64,000 nt of DNA, from positions 62,001-126,000 of the forward strand of contig NZ_JMGA01000018.1 in the NCBI RefSeq assembly GCF_000765145.1. Direction: 5' to 3'. A program made the translations under genes and the position numbers. This document shows, piece after piece, positions 18,236 to 25,963 of the stretch; positions within the stretch are counted from its first letter, which is position 1; every line of letters begins with the position of its first letter. Source of the DNA: Desulfosporosinus sp. HMP52. GTDB taxonomy: Bacteria > Bacillota > Desulfitobacteriia > Desulfitobacteriales > Desulfitobacteriaceae. A model generated the notes under the pieces. It was given only the letters and a program-made list of their open reading frames with translations. It was not told where the DNA came from and ran no database searches.

Positions 18236-18391
18236 ATGTTGGAAAAGTGTCGTGCTTGTGGATTTGAACATGAAGATCTAGGACATATTCTTTTTCGAAG
18301 AAATCATGTAAGTAATAGGGTGCTCCCCTATTGTTCCCATTGTCTAAGGAGACTTTATCAAGTACCTTACAGACCGGGGCGTGATCTATAA
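18236..18391 (+). CDS. Small zinc-ribbon-like protein
   Basis: This 51-residue open frame starts with ATG behind GAGGGGG. It has two knuckles, CRAC at residues 5-8 and CSHC at 33-36, spaced as in a small zinc ribbon, plus a basic, proline-containing tail (YQVPYRPGRDL). The tidy start site and paired CxxC make it a credible gene. I do not recognise a named family. It lies alone between two terminators with the ferredoxin gene just downstream. Confidence 0.6.
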   Translation: MLEKCRACGFEHEDLGHILFRRNHVSNRVLPYCSHCLRRLYQVPYRPGRDL

Positions 18392-18514
18392 CTACCGAAT
18401 GTAACGAATGAATAATTTAACTTATTATGTGATAACCTAATAGTTTTTAGCTTGCCTTTTCTCTATGGCTTTGGTATATTGATTCTGAAGTTCGGAGAAG
18501 AGGGGATGTTGGGT

Positions 18515-18685
18515 ATGGCATACGTTATTAGCTCGGAATGCATAAGTTGCGGTGCTTGTGAAGGAGAATGTACAGTATCTGCTATTAGCGAAGGTGACGG
18601 TCAATACGTTATCAATGCAGAGCTTTGCATTGATTGCGGTTCTTGCGCCACTGTCTGTCCAGTAGAAGCACCAAATCCTGCTTAA
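18515..18685 (+). CDS. Two [4Fe-4S] ferredoxin
   Basis: A 56-residue ferredoxin with CISCGACEGEC at residues 9-19 and CIDCGSCATVCP at about 38-49. These are two CxxCxxCxxxC clusters typical of clostridial 2[4Fe-4S] ferredoxins, which carry low-potential electrons in the cytoplasm. An insertion of one residue in the first motif's tail (CEGECTVSA) replaces the usual CP. The ATG at 18515 is the family start. An upstream TTG/ATG frame from 18452 only adds an unrelated leader. The gene ends at a strong terminator. Confidence 0.92.
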   Translation: MAYVISSECISCGACEGECTVSAISEGDGQYVINAELCIDCGSCATVCPVEAPNPA

Positions 18686-18700
18686 AAATTTAGTTTGAAT

Positions 18701-18740
18701 GGCATAAAAAAAGAGAGTTAGAACTCTCTTTTTTTATGCC
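18701..18740 (+). terminator. Bidirectional terminator after ferredoxin gene
   Basis: A near-perfect palindrome whose arms contain A-run plus GAGAGTT and AACTCTC plus T-run. It can end transcription on either strand and sits 15 bases after the ferredoxin stop. Confidence 0.9.
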
Positions 18741-18830
18741 ATTTTTTAGATGTTATTCTTGTAAACAGAGATGTGTGAATACTTGAGCGAAGTGTTTTTT
18801 AAGCATGTGCCTGATCATGAAACTTGATAG

Positions 18831-18859
18831 TTGACAAATTTATTATATTGACTTAAAAT
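18831..18859 (+). promoter_or_regulatory. Sigma-A type promoter of perR
   Basis: TTGACA at 18831-18836 and TAAAAT at 18854-18859 are exactly 17 bases apart, 45 bases before the perR start. Confidence 0.78.
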
Positions 18860-18864
18860 CTAAT

Positions 18865-18879
18865 TAAAAATGATTACAA
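18865..18879 (+). promoter_or_regulatory. Putative PerR box over the perR transcription start
   Basis: TAAAAATGATTACAA matches the PerR consensus (7-1-7 inverted repeat TTATAATnATTATAA) at 11 of 14 positions. It lies just downstream of the -10, where a repressor would block initiation. Autoregulation is inferred. Confidence 0.5.
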
Positions 18880-18903
18880 ATACTGAGGAAAGAGGATAGG
18901 GAC

Positions 18904-19332
18904 ATGAATGCAATTGGAATTCTTAAGCAATTGAAAGATAAAGGTGTCCGTTTTACACCACAGAGACAGGCAATTTTGGAGTTCTTGCTTGAAACACGGT
19001 CCCATCCCACGGCCGATGAAATTTACCATCATGTCAAGGCAAAATTTCCTGGGGTAAGCTTAGGTACGATTTATAATACTTTAAACATGTTAAAAGAGCA
19101 TGGACACCTGTTGGAGTTGTCATATGGGGATATGGCCAGTCGTTTCGATGGCAACCCCAATAATCACTATCATATTGTGTGTTCAAAGTGTGGTAAGGTA
19201 GCTGATTTCCATGGACCTCTGATTAATATGGAACAAGAAGTAATGGAGAAATCCGGATTTCTAATATTAGGACACCGCATGGAGTTTTATGGTGTCTGTC
19301 CGGAATGCCGGAGTAATGAGCAGCTGAATTAA
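18904..19332 (+). CDS. perR: Peroxide-responsive repressor PerR (Fur family)
   Basis: The 142-residue Fur-family protein has a winged-helix N-domain (RFTPQRQAILEFL, then SHPTADEIY with the early metal-binding His) and the regulatory site RFDGN...HYHIVC...VADFHG. The aspartate after KVA, where Fur has glutamate, points to PerR. Two CxxC pairs (CSKC, CPEC) hold the structural zinc. PerR senses peroxide by iron-catalysed histidine oxidation. The ATG follows GAGGAAAGAGG. A promoter and a PerR-like box lie upstream. Confidence 0.88.
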   Translation: MNAIGILKQLKDKGVRFTPQRQAILEFLLETRSHPTADEIYHHVKAKFPGVSLGTIYNTLNMLKEHGHLLELSYGDMASRFDGNPNNHYHIVCSKCGKVADFHGPLINMEQEVMEKSGFLILGHRMEFYGVCPECRSNEQLN

Positions 19333-19354
19333 AAAGCAAGTTTAATTTCTAGGG

Positions 19355-19414
19355 AAACTCATTTTTGGAAATTGGTCCTCTGGTTGGACTAGTTTACTAA
19401 ATGAGTTTTTTTTA
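19355..19414 (+). terminator. Rho-independent terminator after perR
   Basis: AAACTCATTT at 19355-19364 pairs with AAATGAGTTT at 19399-19408 and runs into eight T. The long loop contains a second small helix. Confidence 0.82.
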
Positions 19415-19498
19415 TTGTTAGCAAGGGTTTTGTTGATTTTTCACGAATATGTCAAAGTATCATCGGATTGAAAAGTGCTACAAGAAGGGGCTTGTTAT

Positions 19499-21664
19499 AT
19501 GTTTAATCGTCGCTTCATAGTTTTTGTGATTTTATGGGTAGTAACGTTAGGCGTTCTTTGGTGGAATTGGCAGAGTTCAGAAGGAGATTCTCTTTATGCC
19601 GGCCAGAGTGCAATTAGTGCCTCACGTTATACTCAAAACTTAAATGGAAGTTGGAATCAGTTCTCGTCTTTACGTCAGGCTTGGACTACAGAATCAGAAC
19701 CTTCCGAGGGTAAATACAGTAAATTTTTTCTAACTAAAGGACGTCCGTTGGTTCTTCCGTCTAGCGCAAGATTCTCCGTAGTTACTAAACGGTTAAAAAT
19801 CCCAGGTGAGTGGAGCTCCCGGACAATGGTACTTACCTTTAATGGGGTACAAGGTCATGCCAATGTATACTTAAATGGAATCTCAAGCAGTGAAAAAATA
19901 GGTGAATTTGAAGGCAGTGGTGGAAGTGACGAGTTGGAAATTTTACCTAAAGCCTTTCGTTATGGAGAAGACAACATTCTCTTAGTTGAGCTTACTGGAA
20001 GTGCCGGGCAGCGTTCCGGTTTGTTAGGCTCCCCTTGGCCAAAATCCGGGTATATTAAAGGTGATATTCGTTTGGACGCCGTTGTGGAAACGACCATAAT
20101 GTTGCCGCAAGTAAAGATTGAATGGCTCGAGTCTACTGCTCAAATAACAGTGGCAACAGATTTGCTGCACCGTGGTTTTTCTCCGGAAGGGCCATGGACA
20201 GTATATGGGGTTATCTCTGATGGATCTGCTGGGTTAGCAGAGCAAACACTTGTTGTGGAAACCCAAGAAAGTCCGGATCGTCAACCGGTTACCTTAACAT
20301 TCCTATTGCCTGATGCCCGTCGCTGGACGCTGGAAGACCCTTACCTCTATCAACTACATCTAAAGGTTACGAACAGTAAGGGTGATGTTGACGATTTATC
20401 CTTGCCTTTAGGTTTAAGCGCGGTTTCCTTTGAATCTGGGAATTGGAAATTAAATGGTCAGGAACTATTGATTTCGGGAGAAGCATTAACTCCTCAGAAG
20501 GAAAGCCGTCTTCGTAATTCCGGGGAGGTAGAGTCATGGTTAATATCTAAACGTCAAGAAGGAAAAAACCTTGTTTATTTCATTGGACAAGTTCCGGATG
20601 AACTTTGGCTGCAAACTGCAGACAGAGTAGGTATCGGGATATGGGCTGAGCTACCTGTGGAGTTAGTTCCGTCTAAGAGACTTCCTCAAGCAGATGATTT
20701 TCGAAGCCTAATCGCAGAAAAGCGGCTTCACCCTTCTCTTTGGGCATGGACAGTGGGAAAAGGTTTAGACTCTAGTGATTCTGCGAATATGTACTTGCAA
20801 CACGCAGAGCAAGAAGTAGAGCCTAGTTTGGCTTTTGCGCTGACTTTATCAGATTTTCACACAGGGCTTTCAGAAGAGCAATCGACTTTAATTGAAGGAG
20901 CTTCGATTAAGGGAACCTGGGGAACTGTAGCGGTGGAAACTCCTTTGACCCCAAGTGTCAAATGGGATAAAGAACAAATCTTTGCTGGATTCTGGGCTCT
21001 GCTTATGGTTTTTCTGGGATGGATGAATATTCGATCAGCAACTTGGCGTTATAAAGAGATCGGGAATAATAAGCCCAAGCGTCGTCTGCGCAATGCTTGG
21101 TTCTGGAATGGACTATTCTTTTTAGCTCGCATTTCTATGGTAGCAGGGCTATTCACCTCTGGATTATTTCGTATTCCTCTGAACGTTAGCCCATGGCTTT
21201 CTCACTTATGGCCTGGTATGCAGTTATTACAGTCTCAATCCCCTTGGTTAATATGGGCTGTATTAGTTGGTCTATTTATTCTTATTCGATTGCTCCAAAT
21301 TGGAGTGGTTGTTCCGCATTTACCGGAGAAGCCTAACGAAGCTGGTCTTATTTTTTGGTTGGAAAGACGTTATCGTTGGGCGGTATTTATTGCCATTGCC
21401 TGGGCTCTGGTCCCTTGGGGAGTTCCATTTTATGCACCTGTGGTTGGCTATATCCTGTTGGGATTCCTGTTTGCTCCTATTCGGGCTCATGATATTCACC
21501 GGATTGGGGGGAGGTATTTACCCTTTTTATGGGTTCCCGGGATTATTGCTGGAGCAGTTTTTGTGTGGGGATCGTTTTACATATCAGATTGGGTTTTTAT
21601 TTGGAACATGATCCAACCGCTTACTCATACTATAGTTGAACAATTATATGAGCTGATAAAATGA
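19499..21664 (+). CDS. Membrane-anchored glycoside hydrolase 2-like protein, probably inactive
   Basis: The 721-residue protein has an N-terminal membrane helix (about residues 5-22) and a jelly-roll like that of GH2 enzymes (FNGVQGHANVYLNG, GEDNILLVELTG). An Ig-like domain ends in a degenerate TIM barrel: GIGIWAELP fits the GH2 GLLVWDEIP element. HPSLWAWTVGKG fits HPSVIMWSLGNE with the catalytic NE replaced by KG. From about residue 505 there are six or so membrane segments. It may bind sugar at the cell surface rather than cleave it. ATG 19499 follows GAAGGGG. The gene stands alone, with no sugar transport or metabolism genes nearby. Confidence 0.7.
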   Translation: MFNRRFIVFVILWVVTLGVLWWNWQSSEGDSLYAGQSAISASRYTQNLNGSWNQFSSLRQAWTTESEPSEGKYSKFFLTKGRPLVLPSSARFSVVTKRLKIPGEWSSRTMVLTFNGVQGHANVYLNGISSSEKIGEFEGSGGSDELEILPKAFRYGEDNILLVELTGSAGQRSGLLGSPWPKSGYIKGDIRLDAVVETTIMLPQVKIEWLESTAQITVATDLLHRGFSPEGPWTVYGVISDGSAGLAEQTLVVETQESPDRQPVTLTFLLPDARRWTLEDPYLYQLHLKVTNSKGDVDDLSLPLGLSAVSFESGNWKLNGQELLISGEALTPQKESRLRNSGEVESWLISKRQEGKNLVYFIGQVPDELWLQTADRVGIGIWAELPVELVPSKRLPQADDFRSLIAEKRLHPSLWAWTVGKGLDSSDSANMYLQHAEQEVEPSLAFALTLSDFHTGLSEEQSTLIEGASIKGTWGTVAVETPLTPSVKWDKEQIFAGFWALLMVFLGWMNIRSATWRYKEIGNNKPKRRLRNAWFWNGLFFLARISMVAGLFTSGLFRIPLNVSPWLSHLWPGMQLLQSQSPWLIWAVLVGLFILIRLLQIGVVVPHLPEKPNEAGLIFWLERRYRWAVFIAIAWALVPWGVPFYAPVVGYILLGFLFAPIRAHDIHRIGGRYLPFLWVPGIIAGAVFVWGSFYISDWVFIWNMIQPLTHTIVEQLYELIK

Positions 21665-21742
21665 TCCATATTCTTAAATACCCGATATAACACTCTAAAA
21701 TTCGAGGCTGTATTAAATTAAGCTAGATGGGGAGGTTAGGAT

Positions 21743-22819
21743 ATGAATAGAAATAATTTCAAACCTCATTTTTTAACCACAGGAGTTGGAAGTGTTCCTC
21801 AAACAAATAGTGAAGAGGCCTTAGATTTGATATGGAAGAATGTCCCTCTGGCGCCTCATTGGCCTCAACTCCCTAATTCCGGAGCAGAAAGCTCATTTAT
21901 TGGGCAATACCTCAATGTTTTAATAGAAACAGGAATTATTGGTGATATTAAAAATCCAAAGTTTTTAATTGAAGAAACGGACTGGGTAGAGCGAATGACC
22001 GGGTTTTTCTCTCTGTATTTAGAGGGAATTGAGGGATCCGATAATGCTTTAGGTCGCTTTGGCTTTAGTTTGCAAGGTGGAGAAGGGTTTGAAGCTTTCT
22101 GCCTTAATCTCGAAAATCATGGAACAAGGGACGCTAAGTTTTTAAAAGGACAACTAAGTGGACCCCTTACGTTAGGTATGCAAATCACGGATAAAAATAG
22201 AAGATCCAGCTATTATGATGAAACTCTTCGTGATATCTTGGTTAAGACTCTTACATTACATGCCGAGTGGCAGACCAAGCGACTGAGCAAGTTCGAATTG
22301 CCAGTAATTATGATGGTCGATGACCCCGGACTCTATGGTGTAGGTGCCTCCTCCTATATAACCCTAAACAGAGAGGAACTAATAACAGAGTTAAACTCGA
22401 TTTTTGAGGGAATTATTCGTCAAAAAGGGATCCCCGGCGTCCATGTTTGTGCAGGAATGGATTGGACGCTTCTTTTTGACTCTAAAGCCCAGATTGTGAA
22501 TTTTGATGCCTATGCTTATTTACAGAGTATGATGGTTTTAGCTGAGCCTCTTAACAAGTTTTTATTACGTGGTGGCATCCTCTCCTGGGGAATTGTCCCT
22601 ACAAATCAAGATGCTTGGGAAGAAACTGCTCATGGTCTAATACATCGTTTGGAAAACAATATTGCTGCGCTTGTAGAACGTGGCGTTGATGAAAACCTCT
22701 TGCGCCAGCAAAGTATGTTAACGCCAAGTTGTGGGACCGGTACTCTTCAGAAAGATCTTTCAGAACACATTTATCAGCTTTTGTCGGAAGTTGGAAGTGC
22801 TATGAGGGGAACGGTGTAA
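21743..22819 (+). CDS. MetE/UROD-like zinc methyltransferase
   Basis: A 358-residue TIM-barrel protein resembling the C-terminal domain of cobalamin-independent methionine synthase. It starts with HFLTTGVGSVPQ and has zinc-ligand motifs HVCAGMDW near residue 234 and TPSCGTGTL near 331. Such archaeal and anaerobe proteins move methyl groups between thiols and other carriers, sometimes corrinoid proteins. No corrinoid protein gene is adjacent, so the substrate is unknown. ATG 21743 follows GGGGAGG. A DUF1858 gene with its own promoter comes next. Confidence 0.78.
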   Translation: MNRNNFKPHFLTTGVGSVPQTNSEEALDLIWKNVPLAPHWPQLPNSGAESSFIGQYLNVLIETGIIGDIKNPKFLIEETDWVERMTGFFSLYLEGIEGSDNALGRFGFSLQGGEGFEAFCLNLENHGTRDAKFLKGQLSGPLTLGMQITDKNRRSSYYDETLRDILVKTLTLHAEWQTKRLSKFELPVIMMVDDPGLYGVGASSYITLNREELITELNSIFEGIIRQKGIPGVHVCAGMDWTLLFDSKAQIVNFDAYAYLQSMMVLAEPLNKFLLRGGILSWGIVPTNQDAWEETAHGLIHRLENNIAALVERGVDENLLRQQSMLTPSCGTGTLQKDLSEHIYQLLSEVGSAMRGTV

Positions 22820-22896
22820 ATAACTTTGTAATCACGACTCGGATTTATAGTGTAGAAATGTATAAAAATGAGTTCGGTGCTTCGCATCTTTACTTA

Positions 22897-22926
22897 TTGT
22901 ATAAACCGACAAAAATACTATATAAT
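22897..22926 (+). promoter_or_regulatory. Sigma-A type promoter of the DUF1858 gene
   Basis: TTGTAT at 22897-22902 and TATAAT at 22921-22926 are 18 bases apart, about 43 bases before the start codon. Confidence 0.65.
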
Positions 22927-22968
22927 AAAACCGAGTGTTTTTATAAGAAATGCAAAGGAGGAATTTTA

Positions 22969-23166
22969 TTGTTAACTAAAGAGATGACAGTAGGCCAAGT
23001 TCTTCGCCAATATCCGCAAACTGTTCAAGTTTTTTTAGAACTTGGGATGCACTGTTTAGGATGTCCTTCTTCAACAATGGAGAGCATTGAAGGTGCGGCG
23101 TTAACTCATGGGAAAAATCCGGATGATTTAATTGAAAAGCTTAATAAGGCGATTACTGAGGTATAG
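22969..23166 (+). CDS. DUF1858 (hybrid-cluster-protein-associated redox disulfide) protein
   Basis: This 65-residue protein is a stand-alone DUF1858 domain: MTVGQVLRQYPQTVQVFLELGMHCLGCPSS. The CLGC pair forms the conserved redox disulfide motif of the family. Its function is unproven; members occur alone or fused to iron-sulfur and thiol-redox proteins. The start is a TTG at 22969 behind a perfect AAAGGAGG. A longer frame that begins inside the preceding gene is rejected because it lacks a site and is not conserved-looking. Confidence 0.88.
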   Translation: MLTKEMTVGQVLRQYPQTVQVFLELGMHCLGCPSSTMESIEGAALTHGKNPDDLIEKLNKAITEV

Positions 23167-23207
23167 AAAATCTATATTTGAAGTTAAACTAATATTGTTA
23201 GTTATGT

Positions 23208-23254
23208 AGGGGCTGTGCAAACGAACTAAAGGTTCGTAAGCATCAGCCCCTTTA
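23208..23254 (+). terminator. Stem-loop after the DUF1858 gene
   Basis: AGGGGCTG at 23208 pairs with CAGCCCCT at 23244-23251, with inner pairing of ACGAAC and GTTCGT, then TTTAT. It is a large terminator-like hairpin with only a short T-tract. Confidence 0.65.
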
Positions 23255-23580
23255 TAGATGGAGTAGACTTTTGATAAAGGTGTTTTACCCAGTAAATACA
23301 AACTTCGAGTTCAAGAATATCCTTTGTGGTATTTTTATTCTCTTAGAAACTGCTATTAACTTGTATTTTAAGTACAAGTTTTTAGCTAAATTGGGTGTAA
23401 AGTTAGAATTTGATTCGGGCACTATTATGGCTTGGGTTTTAAATTATATGATTTTAAAAAAACAAATAGTTTAGCAAGGTACAAACACATTATGGGTTTA
23501 CTACCATATATTGTTATTAGTTAAAGGCAAGAATCAATTGTTGAGAAGCAAGCTGGTTAACGATAAAGGAGGAAAATAAT
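23255..23580. other. Spacer with possible late-sporulation promoter
   Basis: This AT-rich spacer of about 325 bases precedes the Gly-Met-X/LysM gene. CATATATTG at 23505-23513, with ACA at 23485-23487 about 17 bases upstream, resembles sigma-K/E promoter spacing (AC then CATA). I see no supported gene; a 67-codon frame here lacks a ribosome site. Confidence 0.35.
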
Positions 23581-24285
23581 ATGGAATTACGTTCCGTTGC
23601 TTATAACCCAACTCTTACACCGGGAATGCAAGGTATGCAAGGAATGCAAGGTATGCAAGGAATGCAAGGAATGCAAGGAATGCAAGGTATGGGAGGAATG
23701 CAAGGCATGGAAGGCATGCAAGGTATGGAAGGCATGCAAGGTATGGAAGGAATGCAAGGTATGGAAGGAATGCAAGGCATGGGAGGAATGCAAGGTATGG
23801 GAGGAATGCAAGGTATGGGAGGAATGCAAGGTATGGGAGGAATGCAAGGAATGCAAGGCATGCAAGGCATGGGAGGAATGCAGGGAATGCCAGGTATGTA
23901 TGGTATGATGCATGGAGCTCCTGGCATGTATCCCCCAGGAGGATTTGTAAATCTAGATGTTGATTTAGATCCGGGCTTTGTTTCCCTTGACCTTGACGGG
24001 CCAAGACCGTGCTCACCTTGTGGTACCCCTGTGATGGAGCATCATCATCAACAACATGAATATCATCAACATCATCCTAAGCGTCCTTGCCCACCAATGC
24101 CTACACCTACCCCTTCAAATGAAGTGTATGTGGTAAAAAAAGGCGATTCTGTCTGGAAAATTGCTCAACGCTATGGCACAACAATGCAGGCCATTATACT
24201 AGCTAATGATCTTCGCAACCCCGATCTTATCTATCCTGGGCAAATCCTAATAATACCCGTTACTTCAGGAGAGTTTTTCGGTTAA
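23581..24285 (+). CDS. Gly-Met-X repeat protein with C-terminal LysM domain (spore coat-like)
   Basis: A 234-residue protein in three parts. Residues 15-107 are about 31 uninterrupted Gly-Met-X tripeptides, X being Gln, Glu or Gly. Next is a Pro/His-rich linker with a cluster of about ten histidines (residues 157-173). Last is a LysM domain at about 182-229 (VYVVKKGDSVWKIAQRYG and ANDLRNPDLIYPGQILIIP). LysM binds GlcNAc polymers such as cortex or wall. The architecture suggests a SafA-like coat or surface protein. The ATG follows a strong AAAGGAGG. Stand-alone gene. Coat role is inferred. Confidence 0.72.
   Translation: MELRSVAYNPTLTPGMQGMQGMQGMQGMQGMQGMQGMGGMQGMEGMQGMEGMQGMEGMQGMEGMQGMGGMQGMGGMQGMGGMQGMGGMQGMQGMQGMGGMQGMPGMYGMMHGAPGMYPPGGFVNLDVDLDPGFVSLDLDGPRPCSPCGTPVMEHHHQQHEYHQHHPKRPCPPMPTPTPSNEVYVVKKGDSVWKIAQRYGTTMQAIILANDLRNPDLIYPGQILIIPVTSGEFFG
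23623..23901 (+). repeat. 9-bp tandem repeat encoding Gly-Met-X
   Basis: About 31 copies of a 9-base unit, mainly GGAATGCAA and GGTATGCAA with GGTATGGAA and GGTATGGGA variants. A higher-order 18-base alternation appears in the middle. No stop codon occurs in several reading frames, which creates spurious open frames on both strands. Copy number probably varies between strains. Confidence 0.95.
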
Positions 24286-24310
24286 ACCGTAAGAGTAGAG
24301 AATAATCTTG

Positions 24311-24356
24311 AAAGGATCTAAATCCTGAGCTAAACTCGGGGTTTAGGTCCTTTCCT
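24311..24356 (+). terminator. Rho-independent terminator after the LysM gene
   Basis: The arm AAAGGATCTAAATCC at 24311-24325 pairs with GGGGTTTAGGTCCTTT at 24338-24353, with minor mismatches, about 25 bases after the stop. Confidence 0.72.
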
Positions 24357-24457
24357 AATATATAGTCTGTGGACAGAGGAACCTAGGACATTCTTGAACT
24401 GAACAGAGTCCCTGCGCATACGATCAAATTGAGCTGGACATATTGTTTACAGATTCC

Positions 24458-24478
24458 TGTTCGGCTTTAGACTGAACA
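24458..24478. repeat. Inverted repeat flanking lpdA, left copy
   Basis: TGTTCGGCTTTAGACTGAAC recurs in inverted form at 25944-25962, differing by one extra base. It also folds on itself (TGTTC with GAACA). Confidence 0.7.
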
Positions 24479-24544
24479 TCTTTGCAGGTAAAACGTCCCC
24501 CGAAATAGAATTAGTTGAAAACTATAGGGAAGGAGAGGAAAGAC

Positions 24545-25927
24545 GTGGCTTATAAAGTTGGCGTCCTCGGAGGAGGTCCTGGAGGATATGTATGTGCGTT
24601 AAAAGCTGCTCAATTAGGTATGTCAGTAGTTCTCATCGAGGGTGAACAATTAGGTGGTACTTGTTTGAACCGAGGGTGTATTCCTACGAAGGCTCTCGTT
24701 AAGAGTGCTGATTTATGGCGGGAAATTGGACGCGCTTCGGAATTTGGTTTGCATGTTGGTGACAAAAGAGTCGATTATCAGGCTGTAGTTGCTCGAAAAG
24801 AACAAGTTGTCAACTCTCTAGTTGGCGGTGTGGAGAAATTAATGAAAGCCGCAAATATTCGTGTTATCAAGGGATGGGGCGAATTTAAACAATTAGGACA
24901 TATTTCCGTAACGACAGTGAATGGTGAGGAAGATTTAGAGGTAGAGAACCTTGTGCTGGCAACAGGATCTACCCCTGTACGAATACCCATTCCGGGAGCT
25001 GATCTTCCAGGGGTAGTAACCAGTGATGAGATTCTCGACCTTACTTATATGCCTAAAAGTCTTGTTATTATCGGAGGAGGAGTTATTGGTTTAGAATTTG
25101 CTTCGATCTATCAAGCCTTTGGGGTAAAAGTAAGTGTTGTGGAAATGCTTCCGAGTCTGTTACCAACTATTGATGAGGAAATTCCAAAGCGAATAACCCC
25201 ATTACTAAAACGTAATGGAATCGATATTTTTACAAAAACATTAGTCAAGCAGATTAGTCAAGCAGGTGAGAGTCTTCTAGTTCAGATTGAAGATGCTAAA
25301 GGAGTTAAAGAAATTTCCACTGATTGCGTTCTATTGTCAACTGGCCGCAGGCCAAATCTGAGAGGAATCGATATAAATGGATTGGGTTTAGAGATTGACA
25401 AGGGAGCCATTAAGGTGAACTCTAAAATGCAAACCAATCTTCCTAATGTTTATGCAATCGGGGATGTCGTAGGGGGAATTATGTTAGCCCATGTTGCCTC
25501 TGCTGAAGGAATAATTGCTGTGGAACAGATTGCCGGTCATTCCGTGGAGATGAGTTATCGAGCCATACCCAGTGCGATTTTCACACATCCTGAAATTGCC
25601 ACGGTTGGGCTTTCTGAGCAGGAGCTTAAAGCATCAGGAGTCGATTATCGAGTCAGTAAATTTCCGTTTTCAGCCAATGGCAAGGCCTTAGCCTTAGGTG
25701 AAAGCATTGGACTCGTCAAAATTTTGGCAAATCATGAAGGAGTGGTTGTTGGGGCCAGCATCATGGGGCCGCAGGCGAGCACGTTAATTTCTGAATTAGT
25801 AATAGCCATTGAAAAAGGGCTTCTCGCAGAGGATCTAGCACGAACAGTTCATGCCCACCCTACATTGCCTGAAGCTGTAATGGAAGCAGCCCACGGAATA
25901 CTCGGAAAACCACTGCATCTTGCTTAA
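24545..25927 (+). CDS. lpdA: Dihydrolipoyl dehydrogenase
   Basis: A 460-residue flavin disulfide reductase with an N-terminal FAD site GVLGGGPGGYVCA, redox pair GGTCLNRGCIPTK near residues 37-49, NAD site VIIGGGVIGLEFAS near 170-183, and a C-terminal HAHPTLPEA with the active-site His-Glu dyad. It reoxidises lipoyl groups and could serve as L-protein for the gcv genes at 60.6 kb or a 2-oxoacid complex. GTG 24545 follows AAGGAGAGG. The upstream TTG at 24515 is rejected. It is a lone gene bracketed by inverted repeats. Confidence 0.95.
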   Translation: MAYKVGVLGGGPGGYVCALKAAQLGMSVVLIEGEQLGGTCLNRGCIPTKALVKSADLWREIGRASEFGLHVGDKRVDYQAVVARKEQVVNSLVGGVEKLMKAANIRVIKGWGEFKQLGHISVTTVNGEEDLEVENLVLATGSTPVRIPIPGADLPGVVTSDEILDLTYMPKSLVIIGGGVIGLEFASIYQAFGVKVSVVEMLPSLLPTIDEEIPKRITPLLKRNGIDIFTKTLVKQISQAGESLLVQIEDAKGVKEISTDCVLLSTGRRPNLRGIDINGLGLEIDKGAIKVNSKMQTNLPNVYAIGDVVGGIMLAHVASAEGIIAVEQIAGHSVEMSYRAIPSAIFTHPEIATVGLSEQELKASGVDYRVSKFPFSANGKALALGESIGLVKILANHEGVVVGASIMGPQASTLISELVIAIEKGLLAEDLARTVHAHPTLPEAVMEAAHGILGKPLHLA

Positions 25928-25943
25928 CAGCTGAAGTGAACTA

Positions 25944-25962
25944 GTTCAGCTAAAGCCGAACA
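25944..25962. repeat. Inverted repeat flanking lpdA, right copy
   Basis: GTTCAGCTAAAGCCGAACA is the reverse complement, minus one base, of the element at 24458. It overlaps another small hairpin (GCTGAA with TTCAGC) just after the lpdA stop. Confidence 0.7.
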
Positions 25963-25963
25963 T

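Noticed and set aside
22729-22968. N-terminal extension of the DUF1858 gene
   Set aside because: It runs through the previous gene and across a promoter. The TTG at 22969 has a perfect ribosome site and the family start.
23271-23474. 67-codon open frame upstream of the LysM gene
   Set aside because: No ribosome site, AT-rich composition and no recognisable sequence. It follows a terminator-like hairpin directly.
23623-23901. Possible CRISPR-like array
   Set aside because: The repeats are contiguous 9-base coding units without spacers.
23587-24016. Several long frames on both strands over the GMX repeat
   Set aside because: They are shadows of the 9-bp repeat, which has few stop codons in any frame. 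Only the forward frame has a ribosome site and a real domain (LysM).
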